Shown here: in pieces, positions 1 through 8,582 of the stretch | How the letters are laid out: every line of letters begins with the position of its first letter | Numbering within the stretch: the stretch's first letter is position 1 | Source: Sinobaca qinghaiensis | GTDB lineage: Bacteria; Bacillota; Bacilli; Bacillales; Marinococcaceae | Assembly (NCBI RefSeq): GCF_003610495.1 | Contig: NZ_RAPK01000008.1 | Span: 414,138-478,137, forward strand | DNA: 64,000 bases | Direction of reading: 5' to 3' | Made by a program: the position numbers and the translations under genes | The notes under the pieces: model-generated | Database searches by the model: none | What the model was told of the DNA's origin: nothing | Seen by the model: only the letters and a program-made list of their open reading frames with translations

Positions 1-375
1 TTCATCTCCCGATTTAGCTGCCTCTACAATGTCATCGGTATAGTCATTATGCTCCGTGAAAATGCGGTCAAATTCTGCCGCTCCTTCTTCTCCATAAACG
101 GATTCAATTGCCGGCAGCATATCTTTTGAATTTTGGTATAAAGCGTCTTCTGTCTCCTGTGCATCCGGCGCTTCGTCATATGTCTTCTGCATGGTTTCAA
201 CAGCAAGTACGAAATGCTCCGACAGCAAGTAATCCAGGTCGGATCTTAAATCAGATGCCGGGGAGGTTTCCATTGCCGGCTCCATTTCCGTTTCTTCATG
301 GTCAGCCGCCATTGCTGCGGTAGGTAGTAAAAAAGTTACGCTCATTGCGCCTGCTAGAGTTCTTTTCAATTTCAT
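1..375 (-). CDS. Secreted helical protein, 3' end outside the window
   Basis: The reading frame stays open from an ATG at 375 down to base 1, so only the first 125 residues are seen. It starts with a clear signal peptide (MKLKRTLAGAMSV, a hydrophobic stretch, then AMAA), so the product is exported. The mature part is acidic and probably all-helical, with a segment reading YLLSEHFVLAVETMQKTYDEAP. Small exported Bacillus proteins with this look are sometimes labelled 'copper amine oxidase-like', but I see no catalytic motif and would not assign a function. An AGGAG ribosome site lies about 10 bases before the ATG. Confidence 0.7.
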   Translation of the reverse strand, partial: MKLKRTLAGAMSVTFLLPTAAMAADHEETEMEPAMETSPASDLRSDLDYLLSEHFVLAVETMQKTYDEAPDAQETEDALYQNSKDMLPAIESVYGEEGAAEFDRIFTEHNDYTDDIVEAAKSGDE

Positions 376-601
376 CTTCAATCATCTCCTGGTTAATTTT
401 TTTTATGCTGTTTTCTTATCAGGGTTAACGCAGGCAGATTTCATTTGGATCACTTTCTTTGTAAATCTTTTTTTCCGGGGCACTTCATTCCATGCCGGAA
501 GTATCGTTTTGTATCCTGTTTGAAAGAAAGGTTTTATTTAAGAGAAAAACACCACTGTTTATGCTAAACTGGGAGAAACTTCTTTAAGAGGGGGCGTTAT
601 C

Positions 602-925
602 ATGCACGAAGCTATTACAGACAAACAATCCTTTCAGGAAACAATTTCGGCCAGCGAACCGGTAGTGATTCATTTTTCTACAGACTGGTGTCCGGACTGC
701 AGACGTTTTGAAGCATTCTTCCCTGTAGTGGAAGAAAAATTTTCAAACCTGCCTATTTATGAGGTCGATCGCGATAAGCTTTCTGACATTGGCGAGGAAT
801 ATGAGGTGCGGGGCATTCCAAGTCTTCTCGTATTCAAGGATGGCAAAAAAACGGCCCACCTGCACAGTGCAGATTTAAAATCACCTGAAGACGCAGAGGA
901 ATTTCTTTCGAAATACTTTGATTAA
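602..925 (+). CDS. Thioredoxin family protein
   Basis: A 107-residue single-domain thioredoxin-fold protein, the usual length for the family. The redox motif is W29-C30-P31-D32-C33, differing from the WCGPC of classical thioredoxin, and the cis-proline loop is GIPS near residue 73. It is cytoplasmic, with no signal peptide, and should carry out thiol-disulfide exchange on unknown partners, like the Bacillus YtpP/YdfQ group. The start is supported by GAGGGGGCG a few bases upstream. It is a single-gene unit closed by a strong terminator at 931-977. The PD between the cysteines suggests a more reducing or specialised member; that is inference. Confidence 0.9.
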   Translation: MHEAITDKQSFQETISASEPVVIHFSTDWCPDCRRFEAFFPVVEEKFSNLPIYEVDRDKLSDIGEEYEVRGIPSLLVFKDGKKTAHLHSADLKSPEDAEEFLSKYFD

Positions 926-930
926 CGTTA

Positions 931-977
931 AAAAGCTCCGGATAAAAGGCTTCTGCCTTTTATCCGGAGCTTTTTTG
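931..977. terminator. Strong bidirectional terminator
   Basis: A 20-bp stem (AAAAGCTCCG..., loop TTCT at 951-954) followed by TTTTTT on the plus strand and by TTTT on the minus strand. It serves the thioredoxin gene and the converging alcohol dehydrogenase gene. Confidence 0.9.
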
Positions 978-985
978 CTGTTGTT

Positions 986-2119
986 TTATGGTTTTAGAAT
1001 AACTTTGATATTGCCATCTTCTTTTTTATCAAAAATCCGGTAGGCTTCCACTGCTTCCGAGAGAGGCATTGGATGTGTAATGATGTCGGTTGGGTCAATC
1101 AGCTTATTTTCCACCATTTTATAGAGACTTGGCATCATATGGATAACAGGTGCCTGTCCCATCGTCAGTGCGACGTTGCGGGTAAAAAAGTCACCGATTG
1201 GAAAGTTATTTGCTTCTGTACCATACACACCGGTTAATTGTACAACACCGAATTTCTTTACAGCCTGCGATGCTGTAATGATTGGACTGATGGTACCAAA
1301 TTGATTGTCCCCTTCTGAGCCGAACGTTTCATTAGGCTGAACGGTGCCATCCATGCCGACACAGTCGATCACGACATCAGCGCCGCCTTTTGTATCTTCA
1401 TGAAGAAGCTGTCCGATATTATCCATTTCGCTGAAATTATACGTTTCAACATGGTTTGTACGCTTAGCATGCTCCAGACGGTGCGGTACCTGGTCGACAG
1501 CGATGACTCTTGCGGCACCTTTTAACCAGGCAAATTTCTGTGTCATCAAGCCGATTGGACCGCAGCCGAGAACGATGACCGTATCACCGTATTTTACGCC
1601 GCTGTTTTCCACACTCCAAAAGGCAGTAGGAATGACGTCAGACAAAAACAATACACTTTCATCACTCAATTCGCTGTTTTCCGGCACTTTGAATGAGGTG
1701 AAATCCGCATAGGGCACCCTTAGATACTCTGCCTGGCCGCCGGGGAAACTGCCGAAATCTTCGGAGAAGCCGAACAGCCCGCCCATTTCCTGGTGAGGAT
1801 TCGAATTATCACACTGGCTTTCCATATCATGTGTACAATAATGACATTCACCGCACCCTATATTAAAAGGGATAACGACCCGATCTCCTTTTTTCAGGGT
1901 TTTCACGTCCGGTCCGACCTCTTCTACAATACCCATCGGCTCGTGGCCGATAATATAGTCTTTGGGTGCTGGAATACCGCCTTTATATAGATGGAGGTCT
2001 GATCCACAGATGCCGGATGCCGTAATTTTTACAATCATATCATCATTTTTTTGAATTTTTGGAGCTTCTACTTCTTTTACTTCCATATGCTCTTTTCCTT
2101 GTATCGTTACAGCTTTCAT
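986..2119 (-). CDS. Zinc-dependent alcohol/aldehyde dehydrogenase (medium-chain, FdhA-like)
   Basis: 377 residues of the zinc medium-chain dehydrogenase family. Catalytic zinc ligands are C38 (GICGSDLH) and H59-E60 (GHEP). The structural zinc lobe has C89, C92, C95 and C103. The nucleotide-binding turn is VLGCGPIGL near residue 190. The long insertion near residues 255-275 resembles the glutathione-independent formaldehyde dehydrogenase branch, so the substrate may be formaldehyde or another small aldehyde or alcohol. The ATG at 2119 has AAAGGAGAG upstream. It stands alone, with terminators at both ends of the interval. The window holds two further alcohol dehydrogenases (4463 and 8583). Confidence 0.88.
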   Translation of the reverse strand: MKAVTIQGKEHMEVKEVEAPKIQKNDDMIVKITASGICGSDLHLYKGGIPAPKDYIIGHEPMGIVEEVGPDVKTLKKGDRVVIPFNIGCGECHYCTHDMESQCDNSNPHQEMGGLFGFSEDFGSFPGGQAEYLRVPYADFTSFKVPENSELSDESVLFLSDVIPTAFWSVENSGVKYGDTVIVLGCGPIGLMTQKFAWLKGAARVIAVDQVPHRLEHAKRTNHVETYNFSEMDNIGQLLHEDTKGGADVVIDCVGMDGTVQPNETFGSEGDNQFGTISPIITASQAVKKFGVVQLTGVYGTEANNFPIGDFFTRNVALTMGQAPVIHMMPSLYKMVENKLIDPTDIITHPMPLSEAVEAYRIFDKKEDGNIKVILKP

Positions 2120-2274
2120 CGAATCTCTCCTTTTGGTTTTTTATACAACCGCATACTAGACGGCTGGTGCTTTTTTTCTGCTGAAAGATAGTATGTATAA
2201 ATAGTCCCTTTCCTCTCCCTCTGCAGAAGAAAAGGCTCTATTTTTTAATGCATGGCCAATGCATCATCATTTGA

Positions 2275-2592
2275 TTACGCGTTTCCTTCTTCTTTAGCAA
2301 GTCTTACCAGCACACGGGCAAGAGGACGCTTCTCTTCATCATCCGCTACGTTCCACATTTCATGAAGAAGCTTTTCTTCAGGGTTTTTAGGATCATCTTT
2401 TTTGTTAAGGTGTTCTGCGACACGTTCTGCGCCTTTAGCCAGCTGCTCTTCGTTCAGGCCGACTTTTTCTCCTTTGTGGATCTGCTTTTTCAAGTAATCC
2501 TGAAATCCCTGATAGCTTTCCAGAATATCCTGCTTTTTTTCTTCTGATGTTTTCTCAAGCTGATCGTCTGCGTGCTGTTTTGGATCTGTCAT
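2275..2592 (-). CDS. DUF3243 family protein (YmfJ-like)
   Basis: 105 residues, acidic and soluble. Residues 25-103 match the DUF3243 pattern as I know it: a first helix ending LKKQIHKGEKVGL, then the conserved segment NPEEKLLHEMWNVADDEEKRPLARVLVRLAK. The family is common in spore-forming Bacillaceae; its function is unknown. A strong AGAGGAGG site precedes the ATG. It is a single gene. The N-terminal 25 residues are extra compared with the short Bacillus subtilis YmfJ. Confidence 0.8.
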   Translation of the reverse strand: MTDPKQHADDQLEKTSEEKKQDILESYQGFQDYLKKQIHKGEKVGLNEEQLAKGAERVAEHLNKKDDPKNPEEKLLHEMWNVADDEEKRPLARVLVRLAKEEGNA

Positions 2593-3004
2593 AATAAAAT
2601 TCCTCCTCTAAAATGATAAATATATAGTATTCAGTGTCTATGAGCTCTTGTACGCTTTGTTTCGGCTGTTCTTTTTTTATCACCTCCTGTATGTACACTG
2701 CTTTGTGAAAAACGGAGGGTAAAAAAAGCCGGAAAGAAGGTAAGTCGTCTTCTTTCCGGCTTTACACGCGGCTCTATTGTCCGGTGATTTATATGCCTCA
2801 TATTTTTTTATGTTGGTATTCTATAATGACATGCAATAAGGATGAGTGTTGTGTACTTGTCCTCTGTTATCCTGTTTTCCCCCTATTTCGACTTTGAAAC
2901 ATTATTAAAAAGAAAACAGCTTTCTTTTCACTTTATTGTTTAGGAGTATTCATTAAAGGAAAGGGTTTATTATTTACTTACAAGCGAAAAGGAGGAACTT
3001 ACCC
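2593..3004. other. 412-base intergenic region with an orphan terminator
   Basis: This holds the promoter side of the DUF3243 gene, a terminator-like hairpin at 2725-2763, and the leader of the DUF2243-ctaG pair. A GTG-initiated frame on the minus strand near 2677 overlaps the start of the DUF3243 gene and is not convincing. I see no tRNA or known riboswitch. Confidence 0.5.
2725..2763. terminator. Orphan terminator-like hairpin
   Basis: A stem of about 15 bp (AAAGCCGGAAAGAAG with CTTCTTTCCGGCTTT), T-rich on both sides. No annotated gene ends here in either direction, so it may close a short untranslated RNA or be a relic. Confidence 0.6.
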
Positions 3005-3502
3005 GTGGATACAAAAATGTCGATTTCTTCATCCATAAAAGACAGAACAGTAGAGTATGCTGGAAGAAATCTGCTGTCTGGATTTCTTTTTGGGCTTGGT
3101 CTGGTAGCTTTTATAGATGAGATGGTTTTTCACCAGCTTCTTCACTGGCACCATTTTTATGACCTTTCCACTTCGGACGCTGGATTGGTTTCTGATGGTA
3201 TCTTTCACGCTTTCAGCTGGCTGGCTACAGTTGGATCTCTTTTCATGGTCGCTGACCTGCGCAGACGCGGGGCCTGGTGGATAAAACGCTGGATCGGCGG
3301 TCTTCTTGCAGGCGGCGGTCTTTTTAACCTTTACGATGGACTCGTACAGCACAAAGTGATGGGACTTCACCAAATCCGTTACGGCGTGGACCTGCTGGTT
3401 TATGATCTCACGTGGAACATTGGAGCTGTCGTTCTTCTTATAGCAGGACTTATTATTATTTTCCAGACGAATAAAACGATCAGGCAGAAAGGAACGTCCT
3501 GA
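3005..3502 (+). CDS. DUF2243 membrane protein
   Basis: 165 residues with four predicted membrane segments and the DUF2243 signature FIDEMVFHQLLHWHHFYD near residue 35, rich in histidines. The start is GTG at 3005, with AAGGAGG nine bases upstream. The gene overlaps ctaG by one base (TGATG), so the two are translationally coupled. DUF2243 genes are often next to ctaG, which suggests a role in respiratory oxidase biogenesis or copper handling. The function itself is not established. Confidence 0.85.
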   Translation: MDTKMSISSSIKDRTVEYAGRNLLSGFLFGLGLVAFIDEMVFHQLLHWHHFYDLSTSDAGLVSDGIFHAFSWLATVGSLFMVADLRRRGAWWIKRWIGGLLAGGGLFNLYDGLVQHKVMGLHQIRYGVDLLVYDLTWNIGAVVLLIAGLIIIFQTNKTIRQKGTS

Positions 3503-4296
3503 TGCATAATCATCATGCTGCACTGGAATGGTGGCCGCAGCTGCTGTTGGCCGCACCTTTTTTATTTCTTTTTATTTTATATGGGATCCTTTATTTTCTT
3601 TCCTTTCATAAAAGAAAGCCATGGCCTATTCATCGGCTTTTATTATGGAATACCGGACTTGCGCTTTGCCTGATTTCTGTTATCGGTCCGCTTGCCCGGC
3701 AGGCTCATTTTGATTTCACTGCCCATATGACCGGGCATCTTTTCCTTGGAATGGCCGGACCGCTGCTGCTCGTTCTCGGGGCGCCTATTACACTGCTGCT
3801 TCGTACTCTTTCTGTATCCCGGGCAAGAAAAGTATCGGCTTTTTTAAGAAAACCATTATTACGTGTGCTGACCTATCCTATTCTGCCTGCTCTCTTAAAT
3901 GTAGGAGGACTCTGGCTTCTCTACACAACCAGTCTCTACCAGTTGATGCATGAGTATATGCTGCTTCATATACTTATTCATCTGCATGTATTTTTTGCAG
4001 GATATTTGTTTACAGCTTCTATTATTTATATAGACCCTATTCCCCACCGGGTCAGCTATCTCACCCGGGCTCTGGTGCTGACGGGGGCTCTTGCCGGCCA
4101 CGGCATTCTATCCAAATACCTTTATGCTCATCCCCCGGCCGGCGTTCCGGCTGAACAGGCACAATCCGGGAGCATGCTGATGTACTACGGGGGCGATGCT
4201 GTAGATTTAGTCATTATCATTATCCTCTGCCGGCACTGGTATCATGCAGCGAGACCACGTACTCTGCATTCAGGGCAGATATCAACAGGCGGGTGA
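3502..4296 (+). CDS. ctaG: Cytochrome c oxidase assembly factor CtaG (caa3-type)
   Basis: 264 residues, with about seven hydrophobic membrane helices and conserved histidines in [22 protein letters not shown] and [12 protein letters not shown]. This matches the CtaG/PF09678 family, needed for active caa3 oxidase in Bacillus and probably involved in copper delivery to CtaC. Its start overlaps the stop of the DUF2243 gene, so the pair forms an operon ending at the terminator 4314-4338. No oxidase structural genes (ctaCDEF) are in the window, so this is a detached copy. Confidence 0.88.
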   Translation: MHNHHAALEWWPQLLLAAPFLFLFILYGILYFLSFHKRKPWPIHRLLLWNTGLALCLISVIGPLARQAHFDFTAHMTGHLFLGMAGPLLLVLGAPITLLLRTLSVSRARKVSAFLRKPLLRVLTYPILPALLNVGGLWLLYTTSLYQLMHEYMLLHILIHLHVFFAGYLFTASIIYIDPIPHRVSYLTRALVLTGALAGHGILSKYLYAHPPAGVPAEQAQSGSMLMYYGGDAVDLVIIIILCRHWYHAARPRTLHSGQISTGG

Positions 4297-4313
4297 CCAA
4301 TATTTAGTATTTC

Positions 4314-4338
4314 CAGCCGATATTTCGGCTGTTTTTTT
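4314..4338 (+). terminator. Terminator of the DUF2243-ctaG operon
   Basis: Stem CAGCCGA/TCGGCTG with a TATT loop, then seven T residues. Confidence 0.85.
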
Positions 4339-4402
4339 ATGCATAAATTTCTCTTTTCTTAATAAACCCGTGCAGCCTCCTTATTTTCACACGCTTATAC
4401 GT

Positions 4403-4417
4403 TGGCACGGCTCTTGC
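4403..4417 (+). promoter_or_regulatory. Sigma-54 promoter (-24/-12) of the alcohol dehydrogenase gene
   Basis: TGGCAC at 4403-4408, five bases, then TTGC at 4414-4417. This matches the sigma-54 consensus TGGCAC-N5-TTGC exactly. It lies 46 bases upstream of the ATG at 4463. A sigma-54 activator gene lies directly downstream on the other strand (5524-6909), which supports its use. Confidence 0.85.
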
Positions 4418-4462
4418 AATAATTATAGGCAGATCTACTATTCTTTAAGGAGGGTTTCACTT

Positions 4463-5479
4463 ATGAAAGCAGCAGTAGTAAACGAGTTTCACCAAAAGCT
4501 TGAGATCAAAGATGTTCCAATGCCGGAGCTGGACTATGGGGATATTCTGGTAAAAATACACTCCTGCGGTGTGTGTCACACAGACCTTCATGCCGCTCAC
4601 GGTGACTGGCCCGTTAAACCTAAGCTCCCTCTTATTCCAGGTCATGAAGGGGTAGGAACGATTGAAAAAGTGGCGGAGGGCGTCAAATCATTGAAAGTAG
4701 GCGATCGCGTCGGCATCCCCTGGCTCTATTCAGCCTGCGGAGAATGCGAATTCTGCCTTTCCGGCAGGGAAACGCTCTGCCACAATCAGTTAAACGCAGG
4801 CTATTCCATTGATGGAGCGTACGCGGAATACTGCAAAGCACCTTCTGCCTATGTATCAAAAATACCTGATAATTTGGGTTTTGATGAAGTAGCTCCTCTT
4901 TTCTGCGCCGGCGTAACGACGTACAAGGCCCTTAAAGTATCTGAAGCTAAACCAGGGGATTGGGTGGCTATCTTCGGCATCGGGGGACTTGGCCACGTAG
5001 CCGTACAATACGCCAAAGCCATGAGTCTTAAAGTAGTCGCTGTTGATATACGCGATGATAAATTAGAACTTGCCAAACAGCTTGGCGCTGATGAAGTAAT
5101 CAATGGGATGAACGAAGATCCGGGGGAAGCTATTATGGAGCGTTTCAACGGAGTTCAGGCTGCTATCAGCGTCGCCGTAAATCCAAAAGCATTTGAACAA
5201 GCCTACCGCTCTGTTAAAAGAGGCGGAACCCTTGTTGTTGTAGGACTGCCTGTCGGAGAGCTTCCTATCCCTATCTTTGAAACCGTATTAAATGCCGTAA
5301 ACGTTCGCGGTTCTATTGTAGGAACGAGAAAAGATCTTCAGGAATGCCTGACGCTTGCTTCCGAAGGAAAAATCCGGCCGATTATTGAAACCAGATCCCT
5401 CGACGACATCAATGAAGTATTTGACTCTATGGAGCACGGAGATATTAATGGACGAATTGTTTTGAAAATACACGAATAA
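4463..5479 (+). CDS. adhP: Zinc-dependent alcohol dehydrogenase (AdhP type)
   Basis: 338 residues, the standard length for AdhP. Catalytic zinc ligands are C38 ([10 protein letters not shown]), H61-E62 (GHEG) and C148 (LFCAG). The structural zinc cysteines are C92, C95, C98 and C106, and the NAD-binding turn is FGIGGLGH near residue 170. It interconverts primary alcohols such as ethanol with aldehydes using NAD(H). The start at 4463 is fixed by TAAGGAGGG ten bases upstream; the open frame further upstream runs through the ctaG terminator and is not coding. Transcription should start from the sigma-54 promoter at 4403-4417, presumably under the NtrC-type regulator next door. Confidence 0.92.
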   Translation: MKAAVVNEFHQKLEIKDVPMPELDYGDILVKIHSCGVCHTDLHAAHGDWPVKPKLPLIPGHEGVGTIEKVAEGVKSLKVGDRVGIPWLYSACGECEFCLSGRETLCHNQLNAGYSIDGAYAEYCKAPSAYVSKIPDNLGFDEVAPLFCAGVTTYKALKVSEAKPGDWVAIFGIGGLGHVAVQYAKAMSLKVVAVDIRDDKLELAKQLGADEVINGMNEDPGEAIMERFNGVQAAISVAVNPKAFEQAYRSVKRGGTLVVVGLPVGELPIPIFETVLNAVNVRGSIVGTRKDLQECLTLASEGKIRPIIETRSLDDINEVFDSMEHGDINGRIVLKIHE

Positions 5480-5495
5480 TTTCTTCGTTATGCAT

Positions 5496-5526
5496 AAAAA
5501 CCTTCAGGATATCCTGAAGGTTTTTA
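5496..5526. terminator. Bidirectional terminator
   Basis: Stem AAAAACCTTCAGGA/TCCTGAAGGTTTTT with almost no loop, between the converging adhP gene and the response regulator gene, whose last bases it overlaps. Confidence 0.85.
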
Positions 5527-6909
5527 TTCATTAAGCCAGTAGCGCAGCTTTCTTGTATTGACCCCAAGTCGTTCTGCCGCTTTCTGCCTGTTTCCTCTAG
5601 TAATCATTAAGGCGTGGTCTATTACCTGCTGCACAGCTATCTTTTCGGCACTCCTCAGATCATCTACCATCTTATCAAGCGAAAAATAGTCCTCTTCTTC
5701 CAGCTGATTTTTCTGCCCAGTTACCCACTTATTGGAAATTGGCCCGCTTTCCTCTGCTCCATCAGCCAGGATTTTACCATTTCCATGAAACAGTATGTGT
5801 TCCGCCCCAATTAGATCTTCTGCATGAGCGCAGGCTCTTGCAAGCACATTAGCAAGCTCCCGGATATTGCCCGGCCAGAGATAGTTTTGCAGCTTTTCCA
5901 ATGCCTCATTGCTTATCCGTTTCATATCATTCTCTTCTTTTTGAAGCATAGCTTCTACCAATTGAGGGATATCCTCTTTTCTTTCTCTTAAAGGAGGGAC
6001 CGTCAGACGGACAACTTCCAATCGATAAAGCAGATCTTCACGGAATTTTCCCGTTTCAACGGATTCATGCAGAGATCGATTAGTAGCAGCTATAATTCTG
6101 GCACTGCTTTGAACAGAACGTTCTCCCCCGACCCGGAAAAATTCTTTTGATTCCAGCACCCGCAGTAGTTTGACCTGCGTCGCCAAAGAGGCTTCACCTA
6201 TTTCATCAAGCAGCAGGGTACCGCCTTTGGCCATTTCAAAAAAGCCCTTCCGGATTTTCTGTGCCCCTGTAAAGGCTCCCGCTTCATGGCCGAACAGCTC
6301 ACTTTCAATAACATTTTCCGGCAGCGCTCCAAAGTTCACTCCAAGAAACGGCCTCTCTTTTTCTCCTGCTGCTTCATGAATAAAGCGGGCAACGACTTCT
6401 TTTCCGCTTCCGGTTTCTCCATCAATTAAAATAGTCAGCGGTTTGGGGGCAAATCGGGAAGCCAGGCGGAGAAGCTCCTGCATTGCTTTACTTTCCCCGA
6501 TAACCATGCCGCTTTTCTTTGCCGCCTGCTCGACTGCATTTGTATATTCAACGTTATCTTTCCGGTTTACTTTTTCTTCAAGAAGCGCTATATTTTCAAA
6601 TGGCTTTTCGATATAATCCTCCGCGCCCAGCTTAATGGCTTCCACTGCCGACTCAATAGTGCTGTATCCCGTCATTACAATACACCGGCATCCCGGCTGT
6701 TGAAGCCTTATTTCTTTGAGCAGCCGGAGGCCGTTTGTATCGGGAAGCTTTATATCTATAAAAGCAATATCGAATTTTTCCCAGGAAAGCATAAGCTGAT
6801 GAAACTCTTTTCCGTTCCGGGCTATATGAATGGTGTGGTGCTGGGTGCCAAGCAGGTATATAAAGAAATCTCCTATGTCTTTGTCATCATCCACTACTAA
6901 GATATTCAC
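5524..6909 (-). CDS. Sigma-54-dependent response regulator (NtrC family)
   Basis: 461 residues in three domains. A receiver domain (about 1-120) has D52 as phospho-acceptor (FIDIKLPD). The AAA+ domain (about 135-370) has a Walker A motif GETGSGKE and the GAFTGA loop that contacts sigma-54, both intact. A Fis-type helix-turn-helix lies at the C-terminus (NRQKAAERLGVNTRKLRYWL). Its start overlaps the end of the sensor kinase gene by four bases, so the two form a two-component pair. The linked iron alcohol dehydrogenase and the facing adhP with its sigma-54 promoter make alcohol or aldehyde metabolism the likely regulon. The signal is unknown. Confidence 0.92.
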   Translation of the reverse strand: MNILVVDDDKDIGDFFIYLLGTQHHTIHIARNGKEFHQLMLSWEKFDIAFIDIKLPDTNGLRLLKEIRLQQPGCRCIVMTGYSTIESAVEAIKLGAEDYIEKPFENIALLEEKVNRKDNVEYTNAVEQAAKKSGMVIGESKAMQELLRLASRFAPKPLTILIDGETGSGKEVVARFIHEAAGEKERPFLGVNFGALPENVIESELFGHEAGAFTGAQKIRKGFFEMAKGGTLLLDEIGEASLATQVKLLRVLESKEFFRVGGERSVQSSARIIAATNRSLHESVETGKFREDLLYRLEVVRLTVPPLRERKEDIPQLVEAMLQKEENDMKRISNEALEKLQNYLWPGNIRELANVLARACAHAEDLIGAEHILFHGNGKILADGAEESGPISNKWVTGQKNQLEEEDYFSLDKMVDDLRSAEKIAVQQVIDHALMITRGNRQKAAERLGVNTRKLRYWLNE

Positions 6910-8570
6910 TCCGGGACCTCCTTCTTTGGCGCTGCTGGAAGCCGGAGCTCGAACGTACTTCCAATCCCGCTTTTGCCCACAATAACCAGACTGCCTCCAT
7001 TTCGCTCTGCGAGATCCCTGCTCACGGAAAGCCCGAGCCCGGTTCCGCTTTGTTTTTCTTTCGTTGTAAAAAACGGATCAAAAATCAAATCTTTTTTATC
7101 TGCCGGAACACCACATCCATTATCTTCAACAACTAGTTTGATGCAGTCCGGAGTATGATGTGTCGACAGTGTAATATATCTGGGCTCCTCTTTTTCTGAT
7201 AAGGCATCTTTAGCATTAAGAAGCACATTGATAATAATCTGGCCGATTTGATGAGGGCTGGCTTCCACTAACGGAAGATCCTCAGCAAAAGACCGTTCAA
7301 TTTGAATATTTTCCCGTTCAATCTGAAAACCGATTAAACTCAATACATCTTCTACAGATTCATTCAGGCAGCATTCCGTGCTTTCTTCCTTTTCCGGACG
7401 GGAAAAAGAAAGTAAATTCCGGATAATATCCTGACACCTTTTCCCGCCTCTTTCAATTGCCTCTGCCAATTCACGAGGCCTGCCATCCGCCGATAACTGG
7501 CGTTTCAAAATCTGGGTGTTTCCAATTACGGCGGTGAGGGGACTGTTCAACTCATGTGCCACCCCGGCTGCCATTTCACCAATCGCCGCCAGCTGCCCGG
7601 AATGCTGAAGCTGCGCCTGCGTTCTGATTTTTTCTGTAATATCTTTAATATAGATAAGCAGGCCTTTCATTTCACCAGCTTCCCCGCGTACCGGATACGT
7701 CTGAATATCGCACATACTGCCATTTTTCAGGCTCATTTGATAATTTTTCATCGACTGCGTATGATAACTTTCTTCTATTGGACAGAATGAATGATCTTCT
7801 GGAAAAAGCACATCATGACAGCGAAGACCAACTATATTAGCAGGCGGCTGCCCGAAAAAATGGTGGGAGGCCTGGTTGCAGCGGATAATACGATGATCGG
7901 TATCGGCAAGCAAAAGCAGATCTGCCACTGCCTGAAACGTTTCTTCCCATTCTTTTTTGCCTGCGGACACTTCCCCGTACAGCCTGGAATTTTCCACCAT
8001 TACAGCAATATGATCCGAAAGCTGGCGGAAAAACGTGATATCCGAATACTCATAGGGCATGCGCTCTGCTGTAGCAAAAGTCAACACGCCGATAACGGCT
8101 GTTTTCATCCGCAGCGGGATCACACAGGCGTGATGCAAATTATTGGCGGCAAGGGTCTGCTCTTCTACGAAGCGGTAGGAGGCTCCTGGTTCCCATTCAT
8201 GAATAACAATAAGGCTCTGATTGATTGCTTTCCAGTAAATCGACTGTCCGCGCGGCAGATGCATCCCTACTTCTTTATCCTCGCTGGAGACCGGATAGAT
8301 ACTTTGAAGAGTCATGACCTCATCTTCAATTAGTGAGATACTGACCCGATCAATCGGATAAAGCTCATAGATGGTTTCTAAAATATGCTGCAGGGATCTT
8401 TCCATCGTCCCTGTCAGCTGAAATCCTTTTGCGACCTCATTTAGTATTTCCAGCTTTTGATTTTTCTTTTCCAGCTCGCCGATCGTTTTTTTCAAATCGG
8501 TATAGTAGCTTTTTTTAGATGCTTTAACCCCTGTCAGCTTTTCGATTAAAATCTCCTTTTCTGTAAACAT
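6906..8570 (-). CDS. Sensor histidine kinase with GAF and PAS domains
   Basis: 554 residues. A short coiled coil (about 20-50) is followed by a GAF domain (about 50-195), a PAS domain (about 208-320), a HisKA domain with the phospho-acceptor histidine in GVAHELNSPLTAV, and an HATPase domain with DNGCGVP and GTGLGLSV. No membrane segments are visible, so it is a soluble sensor that probably reads a small molecule or redox cue through GAF or PAS. It is translationally coupled to the sigma-54 regulator downstream and follows the iron alcohol dehydrogenase gene by 12 bases, giving a three-gene operon. The PAS domain has cysteines (RCNQA, RCHDV, FCPIEE), which might take part in redox sensing; that is inference. 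Confidence 0.9.
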   Translation of the reverse strand: MFTEKEILIEKLTGVKASKKSYYTDLKKTIGELEKKNQKLEILNEVAKGFQLTGTMERSLQHILETIYELYPIDRVSISLIEDEVMTLQSIYPVSSEDKEVGMHLPRGQSIYWKAINQSLIVIHEWEPGASYRFVEEQTLAANNLHHACVIPLRMKTAVIGVLTFATAERMPYEYSDITFFRQLSDHIAVMVENSRLYGEVSAGKKEWEETFQAVADLLLLADTDHRIIRCNQASHHFFGQPPANIVGLRCHDVLFPEDHSFCPIEESYHTQSMKNYQMSLKNGSMCDIQTYPVRGEAGEMKGLLIYIKDITEKIRTQAQLQHSGQLAAIGEMAAGVAHELNSPLTAVIGNTQILKRQLSADGRPRELAEAIERGGKRCQDIIRNLLSFSRPEKEESTECCLNESVEDVLSLIGFQIERENIQIERSFAEDLPLVEASPHQIGQIIINVLLNAKDALSEKEEPRYITLSTHHTPDCIKLVVEDNGCGVPADKKDLIFDPFFTTKEKQSGTGLGLSVSRDLAERNGGSLVIVGKSGIGSTFELRLPAAPKKEVPE

Positions 8571-8582
8571 AGCGCTCCCCCT

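Noticed and set aside
2590..2680. Possible small gene on the minus strand after AGGAGGTG
   Set aside because: The GTG lies inside the ribosome site itself, and the frame overlaps the start of the DUF3243 gene in another phase.
4244..4462. Open frame extending adhP upstream by 73 codons
   Set aside because: It runs through the ctaG end, a terminator and the sigma-54 promoter; the ribosome site fixes the start at 4463.
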